The notes below the pieces were generated by a model, which was not told the origin of the DNA, made no database searches, and worked only from the letters and a program-made list of their open reading frames with translations. A stretch of 64,000 nucleotides of DNA from Oscheius sp. JU75. Taxonomy: Eukaryota > Nematoda > Chromadorea > Rhabditida > Rhabditidae. Below are positions 24,601 to 37,046 of the stretch, one piece after another. Location of the stretch: contig JASJZC010000006.1 in the NCBI GenBank assembly GCA_037178855.1, forward strand, positions 3,720,001 to 3,784,000, written 5' to 3'. The position numbers and the translations under genes are program-made. Each line of letters opens with the position of its first letter. Within the stretch, counting starts at the first letter, position 1.

Positions 24601-26663
24601 CTAGAAAATAAGAATAAATTGCGTACTTTTCTCAATCGGAGGGAAGTAATCGACTCGACCCAGAATTTCGACCCGATGATAGCAGCCGGCGGCGATGACA
24701 GCTGACAGAGAGAGGATGACAAGATGGGTGGGGAGGACGATCAATGAGGAGTAGAACAACGAGGCTGAGGTCATCAGACTCTGAATGGACTGTAATTGGG
24801 CGCCTGGGATTAATAGATACCTGGTAGAAGTTGAAGAGGGCAAAGGCTTCATTAGAGACGTGGGGAAAGACGTCTCCGACGAAGGCATAGACCTGGGTAT
24901 TCCAGCATCCATCTCCGAAACCGAGAAAGAAGGCCAGCACGAGCGTCACATACAGACTGAAACGTGTCATTTACAATCAAAGGTCATGATATTCTGGTCC
25001 TGTCAATACACTGTAGCTCCAAAACTTACAAGTCATCTGATCTCTGAACAAAATATGACTTGCCAGCCTAGTACCGTAATCCCTGACAAACAAACGCCGA
25101 ACCTTAGATGGTTCTGTAGTGATATCGTAGCAATAGCCAAGAGCTGTCAAAAACTCCCTTACTCTCTATCAAGCGGGTAACTTCTAGAAGCTCTGTTTTC
25201 CTATGGTAGACCGACTACGGTAGATTACTTACAACCATATTTTGCTACTTGTAAGAGTCATTCTCCCATTTCCCAACTCACTTCGGCTCGAACAAGCCCA
25301 TATCATCGGTCTTCTGGAGTGATGAGAGTGGTGGGAAGAACAGGTAGACTCCGATGAAGGTCAGCAGATGACAGACACATCCAAAGTAGACAATAGTCTG
25401 TCGACTGAGTCTGTTCCCGTAGAAGATGAATCCACACACTGAAACGGAGAGTCTTATGCTCAATTCAAAAATATGACTTACAAACTAGCTGTCCAACTCC
25501 AGCCATGCAGGTACTGATGGCCATTACAGTCATTCTTCCGCCGCTCAATCGCTCGGTGAAGGAGATGCAGGTGGGAAAGATGCTCGTCCAGAAGGATTGC
25601 ACGATACCGGTATAGGCAAAGACGACTCCCAGATAGAGCATCCTCTTGGTGAAGATAAGACGGACTGTTCGAGAGAGTTCCTCGCGGAAGGTGGGTCTGT
25701 CCAAGGAGGCTACCGGAATGTAGGTTGAGCTTGGCGGAGCTCTCAGGGTGAAGAAGATGAAGAAGGAGAAACCCAGACTGATGGTGAAGCAGATCGACGT
25801 CCAGAACAGAGCCGTCTCGGAGATTCCCTTCTCTTCAACATGATAGAAAACAAGTAACAGAATCATGCCGCCGACAACTTGACTGAAAATGTTCCCGATC
25901 AGTTTTGACTACCTAATGACATTCTTACGAAGCTTGAGACATTGCCCAGACGATCGAGCTGTTCCTCTCCAGCGTCTTCTCAGTGCTATTCTGGGTCAGG
26001 TAGGTTCCCATCGAAGGCCAGATTACTGTAAGAGGAAGAATACGGTTGCCGAAGAGAGACACATACGCGCAGCTCCGATTCCTGAGAGGATGCTGGTGAC
26101 ATAGTAGTACCAGACATTGATTGAGAAGAAGCCGATCTGGAAGGGGTTTACTCTGAACACACTACAAATCATACCTCATAGAGGATGGTCAAGGCAGCTC
26201 CAATGGACATGGACCATTGGATTCCGAGTCGGTCAATGATGGGAGAGACGACTAGATTCGCAAAGGTAAAGACGAGATAGTACAGAGAGAGTCTGAAAGA
26301 GGAACAGTCACCAAATGAACCCTCAACTGACCCATTGTATCCAGTATGGGGATCGACTTTCCCATCAGCCGTCGCATTGGTCGCGTTAGCGATCGACTCG
26401 AAGATGGATTCCTGGATGTAGCCGCGTGAGTTGAACTGCACGAACAAGAAGAAGAATCCTAGCCCGACTTGAACGACATTGGTTGTGGCTGGAGACATCG
26501 AACGGTCATTCACTGGCGACAAAAAGCGAGGCAGATTTGCCAACACTGGAAACGGGGCTGTTACAGTTCGAAATTGGAAAGCATCGAGGGAGAGAAAGAT
26601 TCACATACAGAGGGTTATGAAACGGCGGGAAAGCGAGGCGATGGAGGGAAGAAGACGGGGCAT
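24601..26663 (-). CDS. UNC-93-like transporter B
   Basis: Tandem paralogue of gene A, 478 aa. Exons (minus): 26609-26663, 26332-26545, 26175-26292, 26067-26136, 25929-26025, 25482-25882, 25282-25438, 24821-24956, 24601-24789. Key segments: VGLGFFFLFVQFNSRGYIQE, LVFTFANLVVSPIIDRLG, IWPSMGTYLTQNSTEKTLER, GFGDGCWNTQVY. The loop after the first span has an N-glycosylation-like ANATNATAD and is longer than in A. The first exon (18 codons plus one base) was chosen because its length and phase match A exactly. The intron at 24790-24820 is only 31 bp. The last codons are uncertain: reading through gives a stop at 24601, but a donor near 24631 could splice to a different short tail. Confidence 0.88.
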
Positions 26664-29600
26664 TCTTTGAACGTAAGAGAAATTAATGTGAGAGATGGCT
26701 CTCTATTTCCTGTTAATCGTATATTTGGACAGGTGTGACACTTTAAACCTTTGGCTAGAGAGAGACTCACTTTCCTCTAAATGCATGACGTGACAGAACA
26801 AGGAATCTATGAACCGTAGTATTCTCGAAAAGGGGAAAATAGAATAACAAGATAAGGAATATGATGTCTAGTCGATCAGTTTTTCTTCTTATCGATTTTC
26901 GAATGGGTCTAGTACCCTAAAACTCTCATCATTTGCGAACCACGACCAGATTTTAGCGACAAGATCTAACAATAAGAGACCGACTTCTCGGTGCCAAGTC
27001 GTCATTTTCCATCGTCACGATGTTCTGCAAAGTTTTAGGCCAGATCGAAAACTGCAACTCTGCAGAACATGACAAATTCGATAAATCACTTCCGGACCCA
27101 GTTTGGAATGGAGTAGTGGGCGAGTTGGCCTCGGCCTAGGACCGTCAAGATGCGGATTGAAATGGACACTCAATCGACCAAGTTTTTATCTTTCCTAGGG
27201 AGAAATCGATCACTTCATTGCAGATGGAAAAAGACGAAGAAGAGACGTGGACCTACCTCAATCGCCGCTAGTTGGAACTGTTTTCAGAGGAAGGGTTTAG
27301 ACAATGCCGATAAGGAACGTCTGTGTGTAGATAGCGGACACACACGCTCCCAACCCGACGCATCATCACGTGTCTCGATAAGGATTCTCTCTTTAATTGT
27401 CCTTCTTTCCCTGAACCAGAGGGTCATAAAGACCTAATTTCAACAGATGTGGTCTGGAACCTAGGGACTGGGTGTGAACTCTCCCACTTACAGTATGTTC
27501 CACGTGAAGGAGAGGCAAGGATAGATAAAAAGGACAGTCGAGATACCGAATGGAGCCATGTGATGTGTCAGCTCAAAGCCCAGAAGCGTCATCGGTCCGT
27601 GAATGAGGTCTTTACATGAATATAAGCCGGGGAGAATGATCTCCGGCAGTCACGACAACTGGTATCACATTCGAAAAGGTCAGGACTTCCTACTGATAAA
27701 TCAGCGCAAAAATAGGTCCATAAACAGGCAAAAAGATCGTCAAAAATGTGAGAAATTTGATGATTCTAACGAATACCACGAATAGAGAACAAGTGTAAAG
27801 TGGAAAAACGATTGACCACACTGGAAGAAGTGACAGAGAACAAGCCTATTTTGGGGCTGGGGGCGGCTGTCGGGGGGACACAAAAGAGATGATTTTGTCG
27901 GGCAGTGGACGAGAACAAACAGATCTACCCCCAGTTGGGGAAGAGCACACAACGGCCCCTGAGGGCAAAATAACGAAATAATGAGTCGAGTTCACCTAAT
28001 TAATAGGACCAAATGGACGGATTGTTGGTCAGAAGCTGGTCACAGACAAGCACCAATGGGTACAAAAGGACGAGAGATGAGTCAGAAGACGCTAGCTGTT
28101 TGTTGAAAGACGGAAAGAGTCTCTCGCCCTCGCTCCAGAGCGTGTGTAATGGAATAAAACAGCCACGTGTGGGAAAACCGCGATGGCCGAAATAGATCAA
28201 TGTTTCCTTGACCTTCGAAACGAACCAGTAATAGTTAAAGGGAGGAAGAGGAGACAGAGGAAGAGAGTGGATAACAGATGGTCACGCCGGATGAAAATGA
28301 CAGCTGAATGAACTCGGGGTCGGTGTGTTTCGAAAGGCAACGCAACACTGCTCCCGGCAAATATGAGCCACGGAAGGACAACAAGAACAGAACAAAACAA
28401 AGAGATATGTGGCAGAAAACACTCGGGTCTCTTCTTGGAAAGAGAGTGAGTCAGTTTCGATGGAATCATAGGAATCGATGTGATAGAATTATGAGATTTC
28501 GCAGTCCTTTAAATCCTAAATTGTTGGCTGAGTATCCAACGCCGCCATGTTATAAGTGACAGGTTCCGGAACGAAAAAAAGTCGGACTGTCGGTTCTTCA
28601 CAGACTATAGTAGGGAAAGGAATGCGAGGGAGTGGCCAAGAGTAAAAAAGAGAGGGAGTGAGGGTAATCGAATAGCCAGTCCAGAGGCGTATGTTACGCA
28701 CCCGGAGCTCCTCCCCCTTTTGGGGGGAGTAAGTGACCAGACGACACGGGTCAAACGCTTGGGAAGCAGAGCAAAAAGCGCGAAGCTAGCCGGCTGTTTG
28801 AACGAACTGCGAGTGCGGGAGAAGCCTCTCCGACTGTCCTGGTGTAACAAATAGCGACTCTGTCCTCAAAATTAGCAACTCTCCGTCAGTTGGCAGACTG
28901 CAGGCGAGTGCTCTCTGCACCTTGCGGGCGGAATGACCAAGAGAAAACTTCTCTTTTCTGGAGAATGGAACTGGTAGAGTGGAAGAAGAGTACAATGGAA
29001 TAGGAACTGAGGGTCGAGAGACAAAAAAAGGAGTAGGAATAAGGAAAAGTGTGGGGGTACAGGCATCAAATGCACCGGAGGGGTTCGCTCGCACCCATGA
29101 CGCAAACAGAGCACGTGAATCGAAATGAGACAAAGGCAAGAGTCACCTGGGTTCTAAAAGAGGGAGAATATAGACATTCAGCTTTCAAATTAGTGATTCC
29201 GTGGGAAATCCTCTTAAATCCAGCTTAATCTGGTAGTCCCGGAACTTTCAAAAGGTTTGATAGACTCTAGGATACTAAAGGATACTTTTGCTCTCTCCAG
29301 AACTCTTCGTGTGGAAAACTGTCTGATTTTTCGGATAGATAGGAGGATTTCAACACCCTCGAAATGATGCCCAAATGCCCAAATGGATTTTTAAACTATG
29401 TGATTTTTAAACCTTGACTGGAGAGGGATAGAAAGATTGGAAATGGGGAGAGGGAAAGATGTAAGACAAAATAGCCAATGGCATGGCTGTTTTGACGGGA
29501 TATCCGAGTCTGTTGACGAGATCAGACTAGGAAAACAGTTGAGGCTTTCACGTGTCTATCGGCTGAAAGAAAATAGATGTTGTCTCATCAAAGTGAGGTT

Positions 29601-32600
29601 GCATAGCTGACCAAAGTATAATTGAGCAAGCCAACTGTGGCCACAACTGACAACGCCTACCAGCTGGGGCATGGTCTATTGAACCGGGAAAGTGATTGTG
29701 AAGTGGCGGGAAAACCAAGATTCAAAAGACGCTTCCTGAGTATTTGTAGAGAGTGAACCATGAAGTATTGATGTCGTTCCTTTTTGGAGGACGGACCAAG
29801 GTTTGAGTTCCATCTCGTGCCCGGTCACATTCTTCTCACTCTCACAACCGGCAAACACTCGAAAAGAATTTCGAAGAACTGGCGCCATATGACTCAGCTA
29901 TTTTCAAATCGAATACAAAGAAATTTGAGCAGCGTGATTCGTACAGCTGGCCATATGGGAAAGACACACATACACAGAGCACAAAGGCCTCCACGGACTC
30001 CCGTCAAAAAACGAACGCTGTCCTATCGAGGGCTGAATTAGTGAAGAGGGACGCATAATTATTGCGCATCACATGGTCGCAGATGGAGTTTTTGAGAAGA
30101 TGGTGAGAAAAATTGACTCATTGAAACAAGCTAGAAGTCTCGCGAGGTCTAAAACAATTATATCAGTCAGTCTGAGGAAGTTGCAGAGTCTAAAAGGCGG
30201 GGGAGATGAGGTCACGAGAGTCATAACAATCCCTTTCCTAGTTTGTCTATCACATCGCCTCGAATTACCAAGAGCAAGTGACTTCGAGAACTCCTGACTG
30301 GAGGAGTGGCATTTCAAAACTGGTGGGATCTACAAAAGAGGATTATAGAGGAACCAGTGACCAGATTCTCTCAAACTTTTCGTTTTGCATTTTTGTTACG
30401 CTTTTGGACGAAGACACTTGAGGGTCAGTGATCAGCAAGAGGAACGGACCAGTAGACCGCGGAAGGGACTTGGGATGGCTGCGACTGTTAGGCCACACAC
30501 TGGGACTCACAGTATTCTGGTCTTGCCACGACTATGAGCCCCCGTATCTTAAAAAAAACGCGAACTTTCAGAGCATTCTGGTATACGGTAATGCTGCTTA
30601 AGATGTTGGAAGAGTTGTAGATTCATGGCAGGAGTCTCAAACTCTTCGATGTCCATACAATTGATTAAGTGCCGCACTCTCCAAACTCTCAAACATCAAT
30701 CTCTACTTTTGAAAGAGTTGTTATGTGCCGCTTACAGTACCTCTAGAAGACCGTGACGACATTGATTCTCTATACTATTTTGGATCCTAATGAAACAGGC
30801 CATGAATAGTCCTGTACCCTGTTCACTCTGATTAACCAAGAGCATGACCGTCGTCATTCCGCCTTACAACACCTTCCTCGTTAGTCCTATTCCCTGACAG
30901 CATGAGTCAACCTCGAAAAGAGTTCGCGGGAGATTGAGAAGAGTTGGGATTAGGTTCGAGAGTGAGATGAAATTGTGCCAATTAAGCCACGGCACGAGGA
31001 GAGAGGGGTGCGAAATAAACAGAGAGAGAAGCGCGTGTCGGTGACGTTACTTCCTCTCCTTTTTTTTGCGGGGGAGCTGTAACCAGGTTTAAAAGTTCTT
31101 TAGTGAGGAGCTGAGCGCAAGTGAAAAGAGCTGCTAAAGTGATAGGAACAGAGTGGGGGAGACAACAAGCCGAGACGTCAACAGGACTCTGATGAGGAGG
31201 GGGCAACTCAGCATTACCGGGCGGATTCAACGAAGCCTATATTCGGATTGGAAGACGTCATTCAAAACAAGCTGAAGCAGTATTTGGAGCAAAGAAGTGG
31301 GAGAACATAGAGAGATGACCTCCTCAAGAATGAGCACTTGCGAAAATGAAGATGATCTGTGGTGGTTTGCATGTATGTTGCGTGTAAGTAAGAACTATCT
31401 CGAGGACAGCTTGTGTGAAGCTGAAAAAGAATTGGATTCAACGGCATTCCGTTCTAGGAAGATGAGGAGGAGAACCAGATCCCTATGAGATCGAAAGATC
31501 TAGCTGATTTTAGACAAAAGCTATTAGATTTCGAAGTTTTTATTAGAAGCAGAATACCGTTAGAAAAACAATATAATTAAGTGTATTGTAACTACTGAAT
31601 GTCGAACAGAGTAGAACACCCGTTTTTGCTAAAGAACCTGGTGATTCTTATCAAAAAATTATGCTCGAGTGAGCAGAGAAGACATCAAAGAAACAATTTC
31701 AAGACAGCTGATGTGGATTGAAGTGAGCTATCGTCCATATTCATTGGTTTTGAAGCCAAAGTAAGGGCGAGAAGAACACTGTTTGCCGAGTAATTTCTTG
31801 ATTCTTGCGAATAAACCGCATCAAAATCGTATTGCTAGCGTTGGGAACAATCAAGCTCACAAGATCAAAGAGTCTCTAAACAGTAAGTCTCTGTGGTTCT
31901 TTTTGCATTGTGGTCAACTTTGTGAAAGAGTCTAGAGCTGTAAAACTGAGGAGGATCAGAGAACAGTTTGCAAGACGAGAGACCGCAGGGAACGATTGGG
32001 TTCGTTAGGAGTGTACTAAAGTAACCAAACTTCAAAAGCCCCTCTTCAAACTGAAGAGAAAGTGTGAACTGAGAAAGCTCAAAAGAATATTGTTGTTTCC
32101 CTGTGCTTCGACAATGAGTAACTGCTGTTTATTCCTCGTCAAAGTACACTGCAGAAAACAACTAGTTAGTCTATAAAACGGTCCATTTTCCGTAGACCAA
32201 TAACTGTCTATTTCCTGGTTTTCGGCGTTTCTTTCTGGGGCGAGTCCGCCGGCCGGATTAGTGTTCCCGTAAGACAATGCTCCGTTGGGAAGAGACACAA
32301 CCGGCCGTGTCCTGTCTCCAGTGTCCACTTTCTCTCACTTTCCTACAAGTTTTTATTCTTAGATGGAGATTACCAAGTCTTGTCCAGCTGGACACGTTGG
32401 ACACTCTCCCGGTCTCCCGATAACGAACCCTATCAGTTGCCACTGACTATACAGGCTGCTAAGACAAAAGCCATTTGATTCCGAAACGGGAATCATTGTA
32501 TTTTTTCAATGGAACTGAGCGTTTCAGACGGTTCTCATTTCTACATATTAAAAAAAACCACTTGACTGTGCCTTCTATTTTTCACAATTCGGTCACATTG

Positions 32601-33094
32601 TTTTTACGCTGCCTGTTTGGCCAAGAGCTGAACAGTAGAAGAACTGAAGCTGAGTCTTCACTCACCACTCTTTGCCAAACTGACCTCTGACTGTTGTTAC
32701 TCGGTCAAAAATTGACCTAAACGCTGTTCTTATGAGCACTCTTTCAATAATCTTCCTGTATAGACAAGTTTTACCAACCGGGGAACCGAACCAGACCCTT
32801 TTGTTTTGAAGTCAGAGAGCCAACTGACTGAGCTATAAGAGCAAAGGAATTGATGGTTTTCCCCAAGGTACACCACACTTTTCTACTTTATAGGATCTTT
32901 TCCAAATTGCAATTTATTTATTTTCTTGTTCGCAATTCTTGTCTGACAAAGTGATAACCGCGAAACAATCTCTGGTCACTCCTCTGTCTCTCTCCAAACA
33001 GATCCACACTTTCCCCTTATGGGGTTGTGTGGCAACGTGACCGAATCCTGTTTTGCCCAGTGTCCTTCTGTCACTTTCGGTCAATCTTCAGGCC
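26664..33094. other. Large region without a supported gene
   Basis: About 6.4 kb between UNC-93-like B and C. I examined all longer open frames (for example 28786-29139 minus, 32032-32328 minus, 27150-27437 plus) and found no family motif and no consistent exon phases. A small C7/G7 hairpin lies at 28711-28729 and a tRNA-derived remnant at 32770-32845. The 5' exon of UNC-93-like C may lie near the right edge. Confidence 0.45.
32770..32845 (-). repeat. tRNA-derived remnant
   Basis: On the minus strand an A-box/D-arm sequence (TAGCTCAGTCAGTTGG, 32820-32835) and a B box (GGTTCGGTTCC, 32782-32792) are correctly ordered, but the acceptor and T stems do not pair over their full length. Best read as a decayed tRNA or a tRNA-derived SINE head. 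Confidence 0.5.
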
Positions 33095-35290
33095 ATGGGC
33101 GAGGGCGTCATGGACGTGGCGACCTTCAACGTCATCCAACTCGGCGTCGGTTTCTTCTTCAACTTTTTCGCCTTTAATTCACAAGGTTACCCATCTTTTT
33201 CAGAAAGCATACAAATTCAGGTTTTATCGAGGAGCCAGTCATATCAAGCGCGGCAGATAGAGCGAGCATAAACAAACATGCTGGATACTACAGGTATCCC
33301 ATTTTGTGAGCAAACCTATACTAAAATCAGTTTATCCATCATCTATGCCACCTTCACCCTCTCCAATTTCATCGCGGCTCCTGTGGTTGGAATGCTCGGC
33401 CCGAAATGGGCCATGGTCTTCGGGGTGATGTGCTACGCCGTCTTCCAGATTGGATTCCTCTTTCTCAATCAGGTCTACCTCTACATTACCAGTGCGATTC
33501 TCGGCATCGGAGCAGCCAGTTAGTTTCCTACGTTTCACAGAACCAACTGTTTTAGTTCTCTGGACCGGTCAAGGAACATACCTGTCAGCTAATTGTACCG
33601 AGAAGACGACTGGAAGGAATAGTGCGATGTTGTGGGGACTCTCTGAAGGATGGTTGGTCTTTCATCTCTAAAGAATGTCTACGCGGATCTTACTCGCCTA
33701 GTTTTTTTGTTCGAACGTAGTTATACAGCTAAGTCACGTTCTGTAAAGTTATAGAGCAGTTCAACAGCTACAATTCTTCTAAACATGTCTAGGCTGGTAA
33801 ATTTTATTTTTGACCTGAAAATTTAATTTAACAAGGGACGGAGAAGTATGATAGTTATAAGATTTTCGAGGCGAGACACTGGGAAATCTCAATACCAGCG
33901 CTGTGTTCACTGTCCGACTGACCATTTGCGATAGCCAGCAGTCCTGTTACCTAATTTTCCTTACATAACTTCCAAGATTCGATTGCTCTTTCAGCATGGT
34001 AGGAGGTGGAATCTTCCTCTTCATCGTCTTTCACTCCTCGGACACCACTGACAACATCCCCGATCACACCGTCAAACTTCTCTACGCTTGCTTCACAATC
34101 GTCTCTGTCATAGCTGCCATGTAAGTTTACCTTATTCTTTAGAATCTACTCCTGTTCAGAATCTTGGCTCTTCTGAGAACACCGCCTTACGAGGATAAGA
34201 TGAAACACAATGGAGACTACGTGGCACTGACTTGTAAGATCTTTTCCCCCACTGTTTCAATGATTTTCAGTATCCACATTCAAACTAATGAAAACAAAGA
34301 AGATGATCCTGTTGGCCTTTGTCTTTGCCTACACTGGAATCGAACAGTCTTTCTGGACAGGGATATATCCCACCTGTATCTCTTTTACAAAACAACTGGG
34401 CTCTAACACCAACTCTCTTCTCGCCTTGAACTCTATAACAAGTGGATTGGGACAGATTGCAGGTAGGAACGAAGATTGAACCTTTTGAAATGTCCCTTCA
34501 GCTGGTCTTCTCTTTGGAATTCTTGGAGACAGGACACGTAAGATTGGAAGAGATTCGATCATCTTTCTCGGCACGACCGTCCATCTCCTCGTCTTTGTCG
34601 GTGTCTTCATAAATTTCCCGGCGGACGCTTCTCTTCACTCAACGAACGATTCAGCGCTCATTACTCCGAGGTAAGAGACAGACATCTATCTCTGAGTTTT
34701 GAACTGCTGAAGAGACTTGAAAAGGGCTCCAGTAATTAGATACAGTAAAGAACGATTGGCTTCTCGGCATGGTTCCTCACAAAGGACTGCCAAATGATTG
34801 GTAGAGACAAAGTGTTGGTTCCTACTTTTTTTGTCAGCCTTTTCTGTCTGTCTGAAACCCAGGCTCTGGCTCTGATTGTCATGATGTTGTCGTGGAAAAC
34901 GCTTACTTGGTTTTCAGCGTCGCTCTAGCCCTAGTCTGCGGAGGTCTCCTCGGTTTCGGCGACGCTTGTTGGAACACCCAGATCTATTCTCTCCTATGTG
35001 ATGTCTACCCACACAAATCTAGTCAAGCTTTTGCCATCTTCAAGTTCTATCAGGTACCTTTTCCTCTCAATTTCCTAATTTACGTATAGTCTGGTCTCTC
35101 CTGTGCCGCCTTCTTCTACTCCTCGAAACTCCAACTGACTTGGCATCTTCTGATCATGGTCGTCACTTCTCTCATAGCCGCTGTGTGCTATTTTGGCGTG
35201 GAGCGGATAGCCAGAACAGCTCCACGAGTCAATTTAGAGATGGGGGTCGAGAAAATGGACAAAGTTGCTCATACCAACGGTACAATCTAA
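33095..35290 (+). CDS. UNC-93-like transporter C
   Basis: Third UNC-93-like gene, opposite strand to A and B. Exons 33095-33185, 33221-33293, 33331-33518, 33556-33652, 33995-34120, 34160-34233, 34271-34462, 34502-34670, 34918-35053, 35090-35290 give at least 448 aa. Motifs: [79 protein letters not shown]. The 97-nt and 136-nt exons are conserved in length with A and B, but the intron after the Tyr-Glu codons is absent and two others have been added. The N-terminus is uncertain: A and B have an extra 18-codon exon, and I use the first ATG here. An AATAAA lies at 35444-35449. Confidence 0.88.
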
Positions 35291-35713
35291 TGTTGTCAGG
35301 GAAAAAAAAAATTCAGAGGGTTTGGAGAAGGAGAACTGGGACGATCCGTTACCAGAGCCTCCAAGTTCTGCCAGCATCGGCAGGACACATCTTTGAGCAT
35401 CTCAAGACTTCTCTTAACTTATTCTGTTGTACATACGGACCCGAATAAAACCTTTTTCTGCCCGAGAAGACAGAGCCACCGCGTAAACAACTCCCAATAT
35501 GACAAGCTGTTTATTGTTCCCCAGGTCCGCCTCCACCCTTCCAAATTGCTCGGATCTCCCTCGAGATATTCCAGAAGTGCCCAGAGACGCATTCTTTCAA
35601 CTTGTCGGCAGTGTGTGAGCAATCGACGGACGTTTCCTGGGCGACTAGGAGTCACTCGTTTCACATTCATAGAGGGCGAACATTCACTCATTCTTGCACT
35701 TCCCTCAGAGCTA
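35291..35713. other. Spacer with poly(A) signal of UNC-93-like C and 5' region of the C2HC gene
   Basis: AATAAA at 35444-35449 fits the end of the upstream gene. Downstream of it a frame is open into the C2HC gene but has no earlier in-frame ATG. Confidence 0.45.
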
Positions 35714-36396
<683 letters not shown>

Positions 36397-37046
36397 GAAT
36401 GAACATGTTACTGAATGCAATCTCGAGTCAAACGAAAAGTCTGAATTGGTCTCATATGATCTAGTGGCTGATCGTAGCCATTGAACGATCATTCTCTCTT
36501 AGCAGACAACCCGTTCCCTCATAATTTTCCACTACACTACTAGAAAAGACACTGTCGAGTCCGATCTGTCGACCTATCCGAACAGTGACTCTTTTCGAAT
36601 CAGATTTGTGGCGGGGTTGCTTCGGTAAAAGGGAGGTCCTCACGCTATCGTTTCTGTTCAATACCAATAGGACAAAATACAAAAACTGGTTCTGGTCTGT
36701 TGAAAGATTTCAATGGTCCTGATGAGGTCAGAATAATGTGTGAAGCTAGTAAAAAAAATATTGCTTCCAATTCAAACGTCTTTCCCGCGTTTGCTTGAGA
36801 AGCGGCACCCAGAAGCGAGCACTGCAATTTTTTCTGCTCCCAACTGACTTGTCGAATCTTGTCAGAACAAATCGCAGAAATTGCTCCAAACAGAAGCTCA
36901 TTCAAACTACGAAGGCTCTAGCTGCTGCCCTTCTCTCTTCCAGCTGCTCTGCGTCTCTACCACTCTGCTGCGATTTCTCGTGAGTTCGAAAATCTTTTTG
37001 ACTTTTTCAAATGTCCAGTTATTCTAGGCTTCTATGTATCTGAGCA
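36397..37046. other. No recognisable gene
   Basis: Spacer on the same strand between the C2HC gene and the 737-aa gene. A 3' splice site about 18 bases before 37047 (TTATTCTAG) marks the 5' end of the next coding region. Nothing else seen. Confidence 0.5.

Noticed and set aside
28705-28735. C7/G7 hairpin as a bacterial-type terminator
   Set aside because: The sequence is eukaryotic, the stem is short and no gene ends there.
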